Assembly (NCBI GenBank): GCA_026214975.1
Contig: JAOBSW010000917.1
Span: forward strand, 62,001 to 126,000
Reading direction: 5' to 3'
Origin: Gentiana macrophylla
Taxonomy: Eukaryota > Streptophyta > Magnoliopsida > Gentianales > Gentianaceae
DNA: 64,000 nt
Numbering within the stretch: the first letter of the stretch is position 1; every line of letters starts with the position of its first letter. The translations under genes were made by a program, and so were the position numbers. A model generated the notes under the pieces. The model was given only the letters and a program-made list of their open reading frames with translations, was not told the origin of the DNA and did no database searches. Below, in pieces: positions 10,566 through 20,375 of this stretch.

Positions 10566-12000
10566 TTCTCTTTTAGCCTCCCATGATTTAATTTAATTAC
10601 CTTGAGGACAATGCAACTTTGTAAGTGTGGGGATCGACATTTGTGCAAGTCTCTCTTTTATGCACTTTAGAGTCTTAGTCAGTGCCAGTCGAGTCACTTG
10701 TGTCGTTTTGTCTTGATGGTTTTGGTGATCACACATAGCTACTTTAGGTGAGATTTGCAACGCATGAAAATTGATATAGTTTGTTCCGATAAGAGAAATG
10801 CATGACATGGAGTGAAAAAAATCTTTTTTTGTTTAAAAGTGCCATTATTTTCTTTAGGAAACAATAGAGTCCGAGTAAATAGACAAAATTGACCCGGTGA
10901 GATATTGTTCCGGCCATATGACCGACCACTTCGGTCTCACCCTAAACTTGTGCGTTCTTTTTTCTCTTCCTTGGATTTGTTCCTTTAGAACTTGTGTTGA
11001 GTCTTGTTGATGTTACTTTTATTTGTGCAAACACGTAAAAATGATTGAGGTATTCGTTTCTACCTTTCACCACATTATATACCCTTTGAGCCTTGATCTT
11101 TGTTATACCCCTTTTCCCTTTCTACCTTACCTTCACTACCCCATACACTGAACAATCCCAAAAGAGGTAGCCCAATTCCTTTCGCCCAACCTTAGGACTA
11201 ACTGGGGCATGTGGCTATCAAGTTTCTTGTACATAGTATGTAATGATCAAGCTTGGGGGAAATCCATATTGGTACTTTTTGTTCTGTTCTTAGTTTGAAA
11301 AAAAAAGAAGAAAAAAATAGAAAGAAAAAAAATCAATAAATGGGAGAATCTAAAAAAAAACCCTCATAAATATTATTTGTTCTATTTGTTATTAATAAAA
11401 ATGGAGTTGTATTATTATTCTCTCAAAGTAGATAAATTATCCTTTGTATTATCTTTTGTTTGGAAATAAATTGTAGGGCCCCCTTGCTCTTGTATGACGT
11501 TGAAGTTTGTTAGTCATGTGTTTCGCTAGTTCTAATGGTTTTTGCCATCTCGTATACCTTTTCTTACACCTATCACATTTTCTATCTTACTTGGGGCTAT
11601 TCTCACATATCATCCCTTTTTCCCAAAGACCTTATGATTTATGTGTTGCACAATACCTTGGTGATTGATATGAGACGATATACAAGCATATAGTATGGCA
11701 TTTTCAATGGAATGAGCTTGATAGTTTAGTCACCTCACAAATATTGAGCGTTGAGAGATTTATCCCGTGAGGGTCTATTTTCTTGGTCTATGTTGTTTCC
11801 CATTGACAATTATTGTTCATTTTTGCTCATGATATGATAAAAAGGATTAGTTAGTCTATATCTTGTGTTTTCAATGCCAGAATGAATTTTATTAATGCTC
11901 GTGTGTTGTACATCTTTATCTAATGCTATGTCATGTGTGATCTTCTTAGTCCGTCTCGTCTTGAGTCTTTTTGTTTGCTTGGGGAAAAGCAAAGTCTTAA
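10566..12000 (+). mobile_element. Athila-type interior, 3' non-coding part
   Basis: It begins with the CTTGAGGACAATGCAACTTT and AAGTGTGGGG blocks typical of Athila-branch 3' regions. The rest is AT-rich with no coding motif. A purine-rich stretch at about 11298-11345 and TTGGGG blocks are visible. Confidence 0.55.
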
Positions 12001-12011
12001 ACTTGGGGGAG
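12001..12011 (+). promoter_or_regulatory. Athila-type polypurine tract
   Basis: ACTTGGGGGAG lies directly before the TGATAAG start of the 3' LTR. It is the expected plus-strand primer site. Confidence 0.8.
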
Positions 12012-13452
12012 TGATAAGTTCCTAAAAAGTCAAATAATTCTAGATGTTTTCGACTCAATTTGGTGTCGTGTGTTGCTATTTTGTGATGTTTTTATCCTTT
12101 TTGGGCTAGATTACTGCGGATGTTTGAATTATTGCAGCATTGTTCGAGATTGGAAGAAAAAGGCCCAAAAACGGAGCTAAAGTGGAAGAGTTCAAAAACC
12201 AGCCTCTGTCACACCCAGGGTGTGACAGTTTTCAGAAATCTGATCCTGGCCAACGAAATGTTCTGATTGGTCGAAATTTCACCAACGTATTTTTCATCAA
12301 ATTGGCATGATTTCTGATGAAAAGAAGGAGCCCACACACTAGAAGAGTCCAAGATTGATAGATATTTGATTTTAGAGATTTTTTAATTAAATTAATTATG
12401 GAAACTTATTAAATTATGTAATTATCCTATTTTTAATCCCCTAAATCATATAATTCAGATTGCACGTGAGATTGATGGAAAAAACAGTCGACTATTGTTC
12501 TTCCTTCATCATCATCATCATCTTCCATCCCCTAGAACGAAGGTTTTAGATTCAAGAACGAAGATTTTCCATGGATTCAATTATTTTATGAAATATATGG
12601 ACGGGTTTATTTTCTCTCTCTCTTCTCTTTCTCCTATTTTATTTATTTTTCTAGTCAAGATATGAATTCTGTGATTGTTTCTTGGAATCAAGATATTTTA
12701 CAAGAGTAAATATTAGTTTCTTGGATTAGGAAAAGTCCGGTGATGATTATATAGTTTTAAGGATACAATAATTTCATTGATAAATGATTTTGTCATGTTT
12801 ATGAATTTGATCTTGTATGCTTATTCATGTAATTTTCCGGAAATAATATCTCGAAGGAGTGAATGACTATAGGATTGCATGAGAAACTGCATTCGATTAA
12901 TTGATGACAGAAAAAGTGTTAATTAATCGATAACCTAGAAACCAAGATCGAATCTTTAGGGATTTCTTGAATGAAAATTAGGTTAAACCTAAAGTGGTTA
13001 ATTATGGTAATTCAATGCATCTAATTTTATTCATCATTGTAGGAAACTGAATGTTGGATAAAACTAGGTACAATCACGATAATAGTTCGAAAGGATGTTT
13101 ACGTGTAATATTTGATAATTGGCCTTCATATAGAGAAGATTCATATTGATAGAAAGATTGTGAAATTATGTATAGACAACGCCGTGGTGGATCCGAAATC
13201 CTAGAAACGCCTTTAAATCTTGAATTCTACTAAAATCTTGAAGTTCTTGGCTATTAATTAGATTTTCTTTATTTTCTTTAATTTTAGGAGTTTTAGATAA
13301 CAACCTCCAAGAATTTGATTTGTCTAGCTAATAAAAATCAGGAATTGTTTGGTGATTGACTACAAGTCTCTGTGGGATCGACATCCTAAGTACTACTCGA
13401 TAAGCCGTGCGCTTGCGGTAGCATTTAGTGATTATATTGAAATCGCACATCA
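12012..13452 (+). repeat. Athila-type element 3' LTR
   Basis: 1441 bp, near-identical to 6345-7787. It contains an 11-bp-arm palindrome (12206-12228, CTGTCACACCC and its complement) that is imperfect in the 5' LTR. It is followed by 12 bases that repeat the start of the spacer and PBS. Confidence 0.9.
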
Positions 13453-13466
13453 AGTTTTTTGGCGCC

Positions 13467-14225
13467 GGTATATGCCTGCATTCAAAAGCGTGCTTGTTCA
13501 AGCACTTAAGGACGGGAAGAAGGTGTTCCGAGGATAACACCACGAAAACCAACACAACGCATAAAGCGACAAAAGCGACACATTGTCCTCTACCTCTAAT
13601 GTATGGAGAAAGCAAAGTTAATGTTCAAGCCAGAGGCTGCTCGAGCAGAGCTTCGATGGTATACTAGGTCGGAAGTCGGATGATACGTCATTCAAATCGC
13701 CGTTTCAGAGCAGATACTAAATTATCCACGGCCGAGAAAAATTTAAAGTGCCTATGTTAGAGCCTTATGATGGCACTAAATATCCTCAAGATCATATTTT
13801 TCATTACTTGACACATATGAATCTTGGTGTGCACGGAAGAGATGAAGTGCAAAGCCTTTCCAGCTCTACTCACGCGCAAGGTCCGTGAGTGGTTCAGGAA
13901 ACTGTCAATCTCTAATTTTGAGACACTGGCTAGAAAGTTCCTGCAAGCTTTTTGTCATGGCCAAGCCATTCCAAAAAATGCTACGTACCTCATCACCATC
14001 AGGCAGAAGAAGGAAGAAACTGTATTGCAGTACCTGAAGATATTTAATGAAGAGTCAAGGCAGGTCCGGAATGCGGAGTAGCATCTCCTGATCACCTCTT
14101 TCATAGCAGGTCTATGAGAAGGTCGCTTATATGCAAAGTTAAACGGAAGACTCCACATATCTATAAAGGAGTACATGGAACAAGCTTATAAGCATTGTCA
14201 AGGGGAAAAAGGCTAATAGGTTGAA
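13467..14225 (+). pseudogene. Gypsy-1 gag, central and C-terminal part
   Basis: Gag resumes after the Athila insertion. Frames 13467-13815 and 13824-14081 carry KFKVPMLEPYDGTKYPQDHI, then KCKAFPALLTRKVREWF and LQYLKIFNEESRQV. These align with the Gypsy-2 gag (KFKISKLEPYDGTKGPQDHI, LLTGRAREWFKR, LQYLKRFNE) and with the Retrotrans_gag domain of Tat-type elements. Frames change near 13815, and a stop interrupts at 14079. A further fragment (KEYMEQAYKH) lies at about 14165-14195. The product would be the capsid protein; as read it is broken. Confidence 0.7.
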
Positions 14226-14469
14226 GAGAGGATCAGAAAGCTCCAAAAAAGATAAGGGGGATGACCGAGCCGACAGGAAGCGCAAGTTAGTTTGGGATCG
14301 AGTAGCAGCACCCGTGTCCAAACGATTAGGAAAGAAAGGCGCTCTACAGGAAAGGGACTTTATCCTTTTAAACAGATCACGTGAGCAGGTCCTCACAATA
14401 ATGGAAAGGAAAGGTATAGCCTGAGTTCTGCTTCCTATGAGGGGTCCACATGAGAAAAGAGATCAGACC

Positions 14470-14590
14470 AAGTACTGTAAGTACCACAAAGACATCGGGC
14501 ATGACTCTAAACAGTGTCGAGATCTACATAGGGACATAGATGCAGCTGTCATGGAAGGAAAGTTAGATGAGGTCATTGACCGATCTCAGA
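14470..14590 (+). pseudogene. Gypsy-1 gag zinc-binding motif
   Basis: DQTKYCKYHKDIGHDSKQC reads as C-X2-H-X4-H-X4-C, the variant nucleocapsid-like motif usual in Tat-type polyproteins, followed by RDLHRDIDAAVMEGKL. Gypsy-2 has the same motif as FCMYHKDTRHDLDGC (60520-60570, minus strand). Confidence 0.65.
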
Positions 14591-14819
14591 ACTCAGAGCC
14601 CTGGGGATGAAGACAGTTTAAAAGAAGGGGTTATAATCAGGATCTTGATCGCTGAGATGAGCCAAGACACAGAAGAGATCCCTCTTCTGACTCTGAGGGG
14701 TGTATGGACAATCGGCCTATCAACACTATTAACACGATTCCTGGAGGACCGAGCAACAATGCCCGAGATGAGGACAAGGCCAATGGCAGGACTGCTGCCC
14801 CCTCCGACTCCAATAAGAG

Positions 14820-15357
14820 ACAAAGACTCTCTACAGATTTAACCTATGGTCCCAAGGACTCCCTTCCTTTGGTAACTAATAATGAAGGTTAGTTATTGAA
14901 GTTGTGATCAATAAACACACTGTGAAGCATATCTATGTTAATACGGGACGTGCTTTCAATGTGCTGTATTATAACGTTTTTCAATCCATGAAGTTCATTA
15001 TTTGGATTCACGGGACCACCAGTTCATCCCATGGGCATGATCCGATTACCGACCACCTTCAGAAGAGAACCAAGGGGCAGGAACCTTATGGTTAATTATG
15101 TGGTAGTAAAGGCACCCTCAGCCTATAATGTCATCATGGGAAAACCCGCGTTGATCGACCTCTGAGCGGTGATCTCCCCAGCTCATATAAGTATGAAATT
15201 TCCAGCTTTGGAAGGGTCAGTGGAAATCAAAGGTGACGTGGAAACAGCCAGGAGCTGCTACACGGCCACCGTCAATAGAAAAATGATGGTACAACAAGTC
15301 TCAATGGAAGAGTGCTATAGAACAGGAAGAAAGATGGTCCTCGGAGGATATATTTAA
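14820..15357 (+). pseudogene. Gypsy-1 aspartic protease, active site changed
   Basis: The region reads TYGPKDSLPLVTNNEG, then YVNTGRAFNVLYYNVFQSM, and after frame changes NYVVVKAPSAYNVIMGKPA and ISPAHISMKFP. Gypsy-2 has VDTGSAVNVLYFAAFQAM at the same place, so the catalytic Asp-Thr-Gly is Asn-Thr-Gly here. The protease would cut the Gag-Pol polyprotein; with D to N plus frameshifts this copy is dead. Its final segment (SMEECYRTGRKMVLGGY) leads into RT. Confidence 0.7.
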
Positions 15358-15367
15358 AGCAATTAGT

Positions 15368-16159
15368 TTGTGGGAAAAACAGAGGGATTTAACTGTAAAC
15401 GTGGGGTCATCGATCCCAGGGCAGTATAAAGAAACACTGGTCAAGGTGCTAAAGGAGTTCAAAGACGTGCTTGCATGGAAACCAGAGGACATGCCAGGTC
15501 TGTATCCCGAGCTAGCACTGCACAAGCTCAGTATTGACCCGAGCAGGAGGCATGTTTGGCAAAAGAAAAGACATTTTGCTAAAGAAAGAATGGAAGCGAT
15601 AGAGAAGGAAGTACAGAAGTTGCTTCAGGCTAACATCATAAGAGAAGTAGTCTGCCCAGAATGGCTAGCCCACCCTGTCCTAGTGGAGAAGCCGGATGGA
15701 AGTTGGCGGATGTACATGGACTTCACCGATCTGAACAAAGCATGTCATAAAGACTGCTATCCTCTTCCCAAGATCGACAGGTTAGTTGCCTCAACTATTG
15801 GTTTTGAGATATTTGCATTCCTAGACGCCTACAAGGGGTACCATCAAATAGCCATGGACCCTGAAGATGCGGAAAACACCTCATTTATAACAGAGTTGGG
15901 CACATTTTGTAATATCACCATACCATTTGGCCTAATGAACGCCGGAGCTACATATCAGAGGGCGGTAAACAAGATCTTCGGTAACCAAATCGGAAGATGC
16001 ATGGAGGTATACATAGATGATCTCTTGATCAAGAGTAGGTCTCTTGAGCAATATTTGCTTGACGTGAAAGAAATATTCGGCGTGTTGAGACAGACACGGA
16101 TGAAGCTCAACCCTAAAAAGTGCACGTTTGGGGTAAGATCAGGTAAGTTTCTAGGGTAA
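15368..16159 (+). pseudogene. Gypsy-1 reverse transcriptase (Tat-type)
   Basis: A 263-codon open segment holds an almost complete Ty3/Gypsy RT. The linker carries FKDVLAWKPEDMPGL. The RT core follows with LVEKPDGSWRMYMDFTDLNK, YPLPKIDRLV, FLDAYKGYHQIAM, PFGLMNAGATYQ and the catalytic YIDDLLIKS (about residues 215-223), and then LNPKKCTFGVRSGKFLG. The YIDD box (in place of YVDD) and the ASTIGFEIFAFLDAY context fit Tat-type elements. It would copy element RNA into cDNA in the particle. A TAA at 16157-16159 (ggg taa) cuts it before the thumb region. The sequence of this core is otherwise well preserved. Confidence 0.85.
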
Positions 16160-16189
16160 ATGATCTCCAAGGAAGGGATCAAATCAATC

Positions 16190-16735
16190 TAGACAAGATT
16201 AATGCTTTGAGATCTATGCCACCTTCGAAGATCATTAAGGAGTGCAACAACTAACAGGGCATATGGATGCCCTGAACAGATTCTTGTCCAGATCGGCACA
16301 GCGTGCCCTGCCATTCTTCAAAGTCTAAAGGAAGACAAGCCCATTCAATTAGGTGAAGACAACCATAAGGCCTTTGACGACCTCAAATCTTACTTAGCCG
16401 AGCTGCCCACTCTGACCTCCCTCAGGAAAGGGAAACGTTGTTGATGTATTCGGCGGTTTACGAAGAGGCAGTTAGTGCAGTGCAGATCAGGGATGAGGAC
16501 AAGGTGCAAAAGCCGATATTTTATGTGAGTATAGCTTTGGTACATGCTTCAAGGAACTTTCAGGCACATCCAATAACTGTGGTAACAGATCAGCCATTAC
16601 AGCAGATATTAGTAGGACCAGACACGTCAGGAAGGTTAACGAAGTGGGTTGTAGAGCTCGGAGAGTATGACCTAGACTTCCAACCGTGAACTGCGGTCAA
16701 AGCTCAAGCTTTAGCAGATTTCTTGGCTGAGGGAT
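16190..16735 (+). pseudogene. Gypsy-1 RT-linked RNase H remnant
   Basis: Pieces of the thumb and RNase H follow RT in different frames: SAQRALPFF near 16300, the 16438-16689 segment (KPIFYVSIALVHASRNF, HPITVVTDQPLQQIL, SGRLTKWVVELGEYDLDF) and ALADFLAE ending near 16733. This is the usual catalytically weak RNase H of Tat-type pol, which sits before a second RNase H. Several frame breaks and an in-frame TGA at 16687-16689 inactivate it. Confidence 0.7.
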
Positions 16736-16763
16736 AGCAGTCAACATAGAGAAAGACCACCCA

Positions 16764-17051
16764 GTGAAACAAGCCGAGTTGTGGACCCTGTATATAGATG
16801 GAGCAATAGGAAAAGAAGGTGCAAGGGCAGGCCTCCTGCTCATAAGTCCAAAAGGGGAAGAATTCCCTTATGCCTTGCGCTTCGAGTTTCAAGCAATGGA
16901 TAATGAAGCAGAATATGAAGCTCTGATTACCGGGCTCCGATTAGCAAGTAAACTTGGTGCAATAAATTTGCAAGTATTCAGTGACTCTCAGCTTATGGTC
17001 AATCATGTTAAGGGGGAGTATGAAGATATTTCACGAACAGTCACCGTCTAA
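16764..17051 (+). pseudogene. Gypsy-1 second (archaeal-type) RNase H
   Basis: A 95-codon open segment carries WTLYIDGAIGKEGARAG, DNEAEYEALITGLRLA and LQVFSDSQLMVNHVKGEYE. The D, E and D residues match the catalytic set of the additional aRNH domain that characterises the Tat branch of Ty3/Gypsy. It would degrade the RNA strand of the RNA-DNA hybrid. The reading frame leaves the family pattern after KGEYE and stops at 17051. The integrase that should follow is absent because of the deletion joining this point to Copia-3. Confidence 0.8.
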
Positions 17052-17330
17052 ACGTGTGTGCAAAATCTCCAGTCCTACCTGCAAGCACAAGTGCTAAATG
17101 CCTCTATTTACGGAAGTGGGGTGAACGTAGTTCACTCATTATCCATACATTCACAAGCATCTTCTAGGTAGACTTCTCGGTATTACATAAAAATATTGTA
17201 AACCGTTATTTTGCAACCAATATCTTAATTGAGCTAATCAGTGTATTATAGCATATCAACAACTATATAAGGCAATCAATGATTTATCCTTTTAATGGAA
17301 ACATTTCACTCGGACGTAGGCCGAGCATTA
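17052..17330. other. Junction of Gypsy-1 and Copia-3
   Basis: Gypsy-1 sequence fades out between about 17050 and 17150, and minus-strand Copia-3 interior follows. Neither a Copia-3 3' LTR nor a target duplication is present, so the join is best explained by deletion. The exact breakpoint cannot be placed by eye. Confidence 0.5.
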
Positions 17331-18500
17331 GTTCCGAAAACTATGCTAAAGCCTATATTTGAGCATGGAATACTCGCTTCTCTGGTAACATCAGAGATTC
17401 CTCCAAATATTCAAATAAATTAATCGGTTTTTTGAGTAGATATCAGACTAAATGTCTACCATTCAAAAGCTCTCATTCGCTTGTAGCTTTCATAAGACCC
17501 CAAAGGTCAATATGAACAAGCTATGATGCTTGTTAACTTCTATTTACCTTCCCCGATTGAAAGGTTACTTAGTCATTTTTCCTTGGAGATAGTGTTCTTA
17601 GACGGGGAGACATGAATCACCCTTAGCCAGGCTTAAGATCTTATCTTTAGGATATATGCACTGATTAAAGATACTAAAGAATCGTTTATCTTAATATGGA
17701 AACCATTTGTCTTAATAGCTTATGCTGTGTTACATATACCTTTTCAACATTACCTAGTGGTTCTGACTTTATCAGACAAAATTCTGAGTCTCAGAATCAT
17801 ACTACAAATGTCATATTCACTTTCTATCTGGCAACTATATTATCGATGTGAAAGTGAATCTATTTGTTCCAACGAATCTGAAAAAGAAATTATATTTCTT
17901 TGATATTCAAGGATTAAAATCCGATATCGTATCAGAATTTTGTTTCCTTATATCACTCCCACTATCTTAGCTGAAATAACTGCCCGTTGTCTACTCTTCT
18001 ATCATGAATGCACAGCTACCTTGTGCTTACAAAAGAACTTTAGCTTCCCAGTCAAATTCCCGGTTAGGAAAGTCTCTAAGGATTCATAGGTTAGTAATCC
18101 GAAATCACTTTCCTTATCCTATGCTTTCTTTCATTAATGTTCTGGTGTAGCCTTTAACTTAATTAGTTTTAGATGACTTACACTTGTAGACATTCTTCCC
18201 ATTCTTGGATTTCTTAAAAGGAAATGGCCGCGAACTAGCAGTTCATTTGAGTAGACACTACTCGTGAACTGTGGGATGTCCAGTGAGATTGATGCCAAAT
18301 CATTCTCGTCATCTTTGAACTAATTTTAATTTGTCTTCCGTTCAACACGAGTGACAACAGTGACATACTTATCAATGTCACTTAAGTTTGTAGGCTCAAG
18401 AGGAACATCCGCTTCCGAAAAATTAATTTGCATTCTCGATTATTGAGTTCAACGTTCTCGTTACTTTTCCACTTACACGAAGTCGTCCTCAGTCAATTTC
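17330..18500 (-). pseudogene. Copia-3 gag-pol relic (minus strand)
   Basis: Minus-strand reading between about 17550 and 17583 gives GKMTK, a stop, then PFNRGR, the GKMTKxPF block of the Copia GAG-pre-integrase region. Just after it, a VHIDLWG-like stretch (about 17500-17530) recalls the HTDVCG start of the integrase core. Upstream, KKSKNGKNVYKCK (about 18195-18235) looks like the basic zinc-knuckle end of gag. Stops and frameshifts are dense. It shows that the element was a Ty1/Copia retrotransposon and not an anonymous non-coding one. Confidence 0.5.
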
Positions 18501-20357
18501 AATCATTTTTAGCAGTTTAGATACCATGAGATGATATGCAGTTGCAAAATAAATTATAACATAATTATACATCAAATCATACACCACAACTAATAGTGAT
18601 TTTAGGAATAATAAACGTGATGTCATGCATGCAGTTTATCCTACCATTCTAATAATTTAATCTCACATCATACTACCGCCGCAGGGTCGGTATCAACATA
18701 ATGACGATTAAATTGAGACAATCTCTTTCAACAATTAACTGAGAATCAGACATCTCTATTTAATTGTTGATTACCTTCCTTTTTCAGCCAAGACATTTCC
18801 AAATAATATCCTTATGAGTGTCACCTACTGTTTCAGATCTCAAAGTACGCCTCGAGTATGCCGCCGCAGGAGACCAAGCCTTTACCTACTGTGACCCGAC
18901 GAGTACCCCAAATTCTATCCTTTCGGAGACCAAGCCTTGAATTTTGATAGGGGTGAAGGCCATCCGTAGGGGGGAATAATCAAAGCAGCTCGAGGCGTCA
19001 CCCTTCTCTCACGTGCTTGTGCCACTCACCTTCCCCGCTCCCACTCGTTATTTTGAAAAATAAGTAGTTTCATTAGGATTTTCAGAATTTCATAATATTC
19101 CGAAAAACAAGAAATCATGAATATTTAAATTTATCCTTCCACTAGTTCATCAGTTCCAAATACCGTCTAACTAGTGTCACTTATTCACGACTTTCCAATC
19201 TCTCAGATTTATAAATTCTTTGTGTAGACACTCACAGTCAGAATTCACCAAGAATTTTATACTCCTAATTCATTAGGATTTAATAAGTCAAAAAACAATA
19301 AATCATGAAATGTAAATCTCCCACTAGTTTATCGATTCCAAATACCGTCTAACTAGTGACACTATATTCATGATTTTCCAATTTTTTCGATTATTTGGAA
19401 ATCTCTTGTGTAGACACTACACAAATGAAATTCACCAAAAATTTATAGTCCTAATTTTATCATGATAAAATTAAGGATCTCATAATTTTCCCAATAGCGA
19501 AAACAATAAATCACTTAAAAGCAATCCCCAACTAATCGGTTCCAAATACGTCTAGTTGGTGTCTAGCTTTTCATGAATTTCCAAATTTTCAATTATTAAA
19601 ATTATTTTATGTAGCCACTACATAATTAAATCCCCGAAGGATTTTAGATCCCAAAAACAAATTCACCGAGTAAATTTTATTTTTATCATGTGAATTTTAT
19701 ATCCAGGTAAAATTCTGTTTTGCTCAATTAATTTAATTAATTACCTAAATTAATTACGTGTTTATACATGCCAAAAATAATTATCTACATGTATGCATAT
19801 GCTAGGAATGGAATTCATGAATATGATGCATGGTATGACATGGTTATATCACATAAATAATTACCGAAGAAAATAAATGCAAAAACGTAAACCACTGAGA
19901 TAGACCGTTGGTACCCCGTATCTAAACGATTTAACATAGAAAAAAGCCTAAACCCAATTGAATGGATTCACTAATTTCTAATAAATAAAACACAGATGCT
20001 AATCTATATAAATTCATCCATCGACTTCTTTGACAGATTCCTTCGTAGTCTAACTGGTCCCGTGCTTGTTCATCCTACCTGTAGATCACGAGTTCAAACC
20101 CTACCTGCTTCAGAAATTGTTTTTTGATAGCGCATTGGATCTAAAAATTTCCAGAAAAAATTAAATACAACAATTTCCTATACCCGAAAAAACGGGTTTA
20201 CAACATATCTAACGGGTACACATTAGCAACCCCAATTCATCTAGTCAACTATGCTATATATATATATATATAACTAATATAAAAAGATGCAATTTTTATT
20301 CTATTCCACAACTTATTAATTAATTACGTAATCAAGATCGCAAAATCGCTTTAACCT
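18501..20357 (-). mobile_element. Copia-3 interior, 5' non-coding part
   Basis: Long AT-rich untranslated part of the minus-strand element, between gag relics and PBS. No coding motif was seen. It contains a pol III A/B-box pair (20041-20110). Confidence 0.55.
20041..20110 (+). other. SINE-like or tRNA-derived sequence with pol III boxes
   Basis: A-box TAGTCTAACTGG (20046-20057) fits TRGYNNARNNGG exactly, and B-box GTTCAAACC (20092-20100) fits GWTCRANNC exactly. Their spacing is as in a tRNA gene. No tRNA cloverleaf with paired acceptor ends is evident, so this is better read as the head of a plant SINE inserted in Copia-3 on the plus strand. The 3' end and target duplication were not found. 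Confidence 0.55.
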
Positions 20358-20370
20358 GGCTCCGATACCA
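20358..20370 (-). promoter_or_regulatory. Copia-3 primer binding site
   Basis: Minus strand TGGTATCGGAGCC, five bases from the LTR end. It is complementary to the 3' end of initiator tRNA-Met, with one change from TGGTATCAGAGC. Confidence 0.8.
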
Positions 20371-20375
20371 CATTC

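Larger units (their letters stand above)
6345..13452 (+). mobile_element. Athila-type non-autonomous LTR retrotransposon
   Basis: Complete element with LTRs 6345-7787 and 12012-13452, PBS 7794-7813, and a polypurine tract ending at 12011. The interior of about 4.2 kb holds only a gag relic and unassigned ORFs. I see no reverse transcriptase, RNase H or integrase motif, so it must have moved with proteins from a relative. The PBS type (TGGCGC-GTTACCGGGG) and the 'ACAATGCAACTTTGTAAGTGTGGGG' type block near 10605-10632 are typical of the Athila branch of Ty3/Gypsy. It is inserted in Gypsy-1 gag. The left target site is CCTGG; on the right a CCGG follows 12 extra bases. Confidence 0.85.

Noticed and set aside
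20041..20110. Functional tRNA gene
   Set aside because: The A and B boxes are perfect but the acceptor, anticodon and T stems do not pair convincingly, so a SINE-like origin is preferred.
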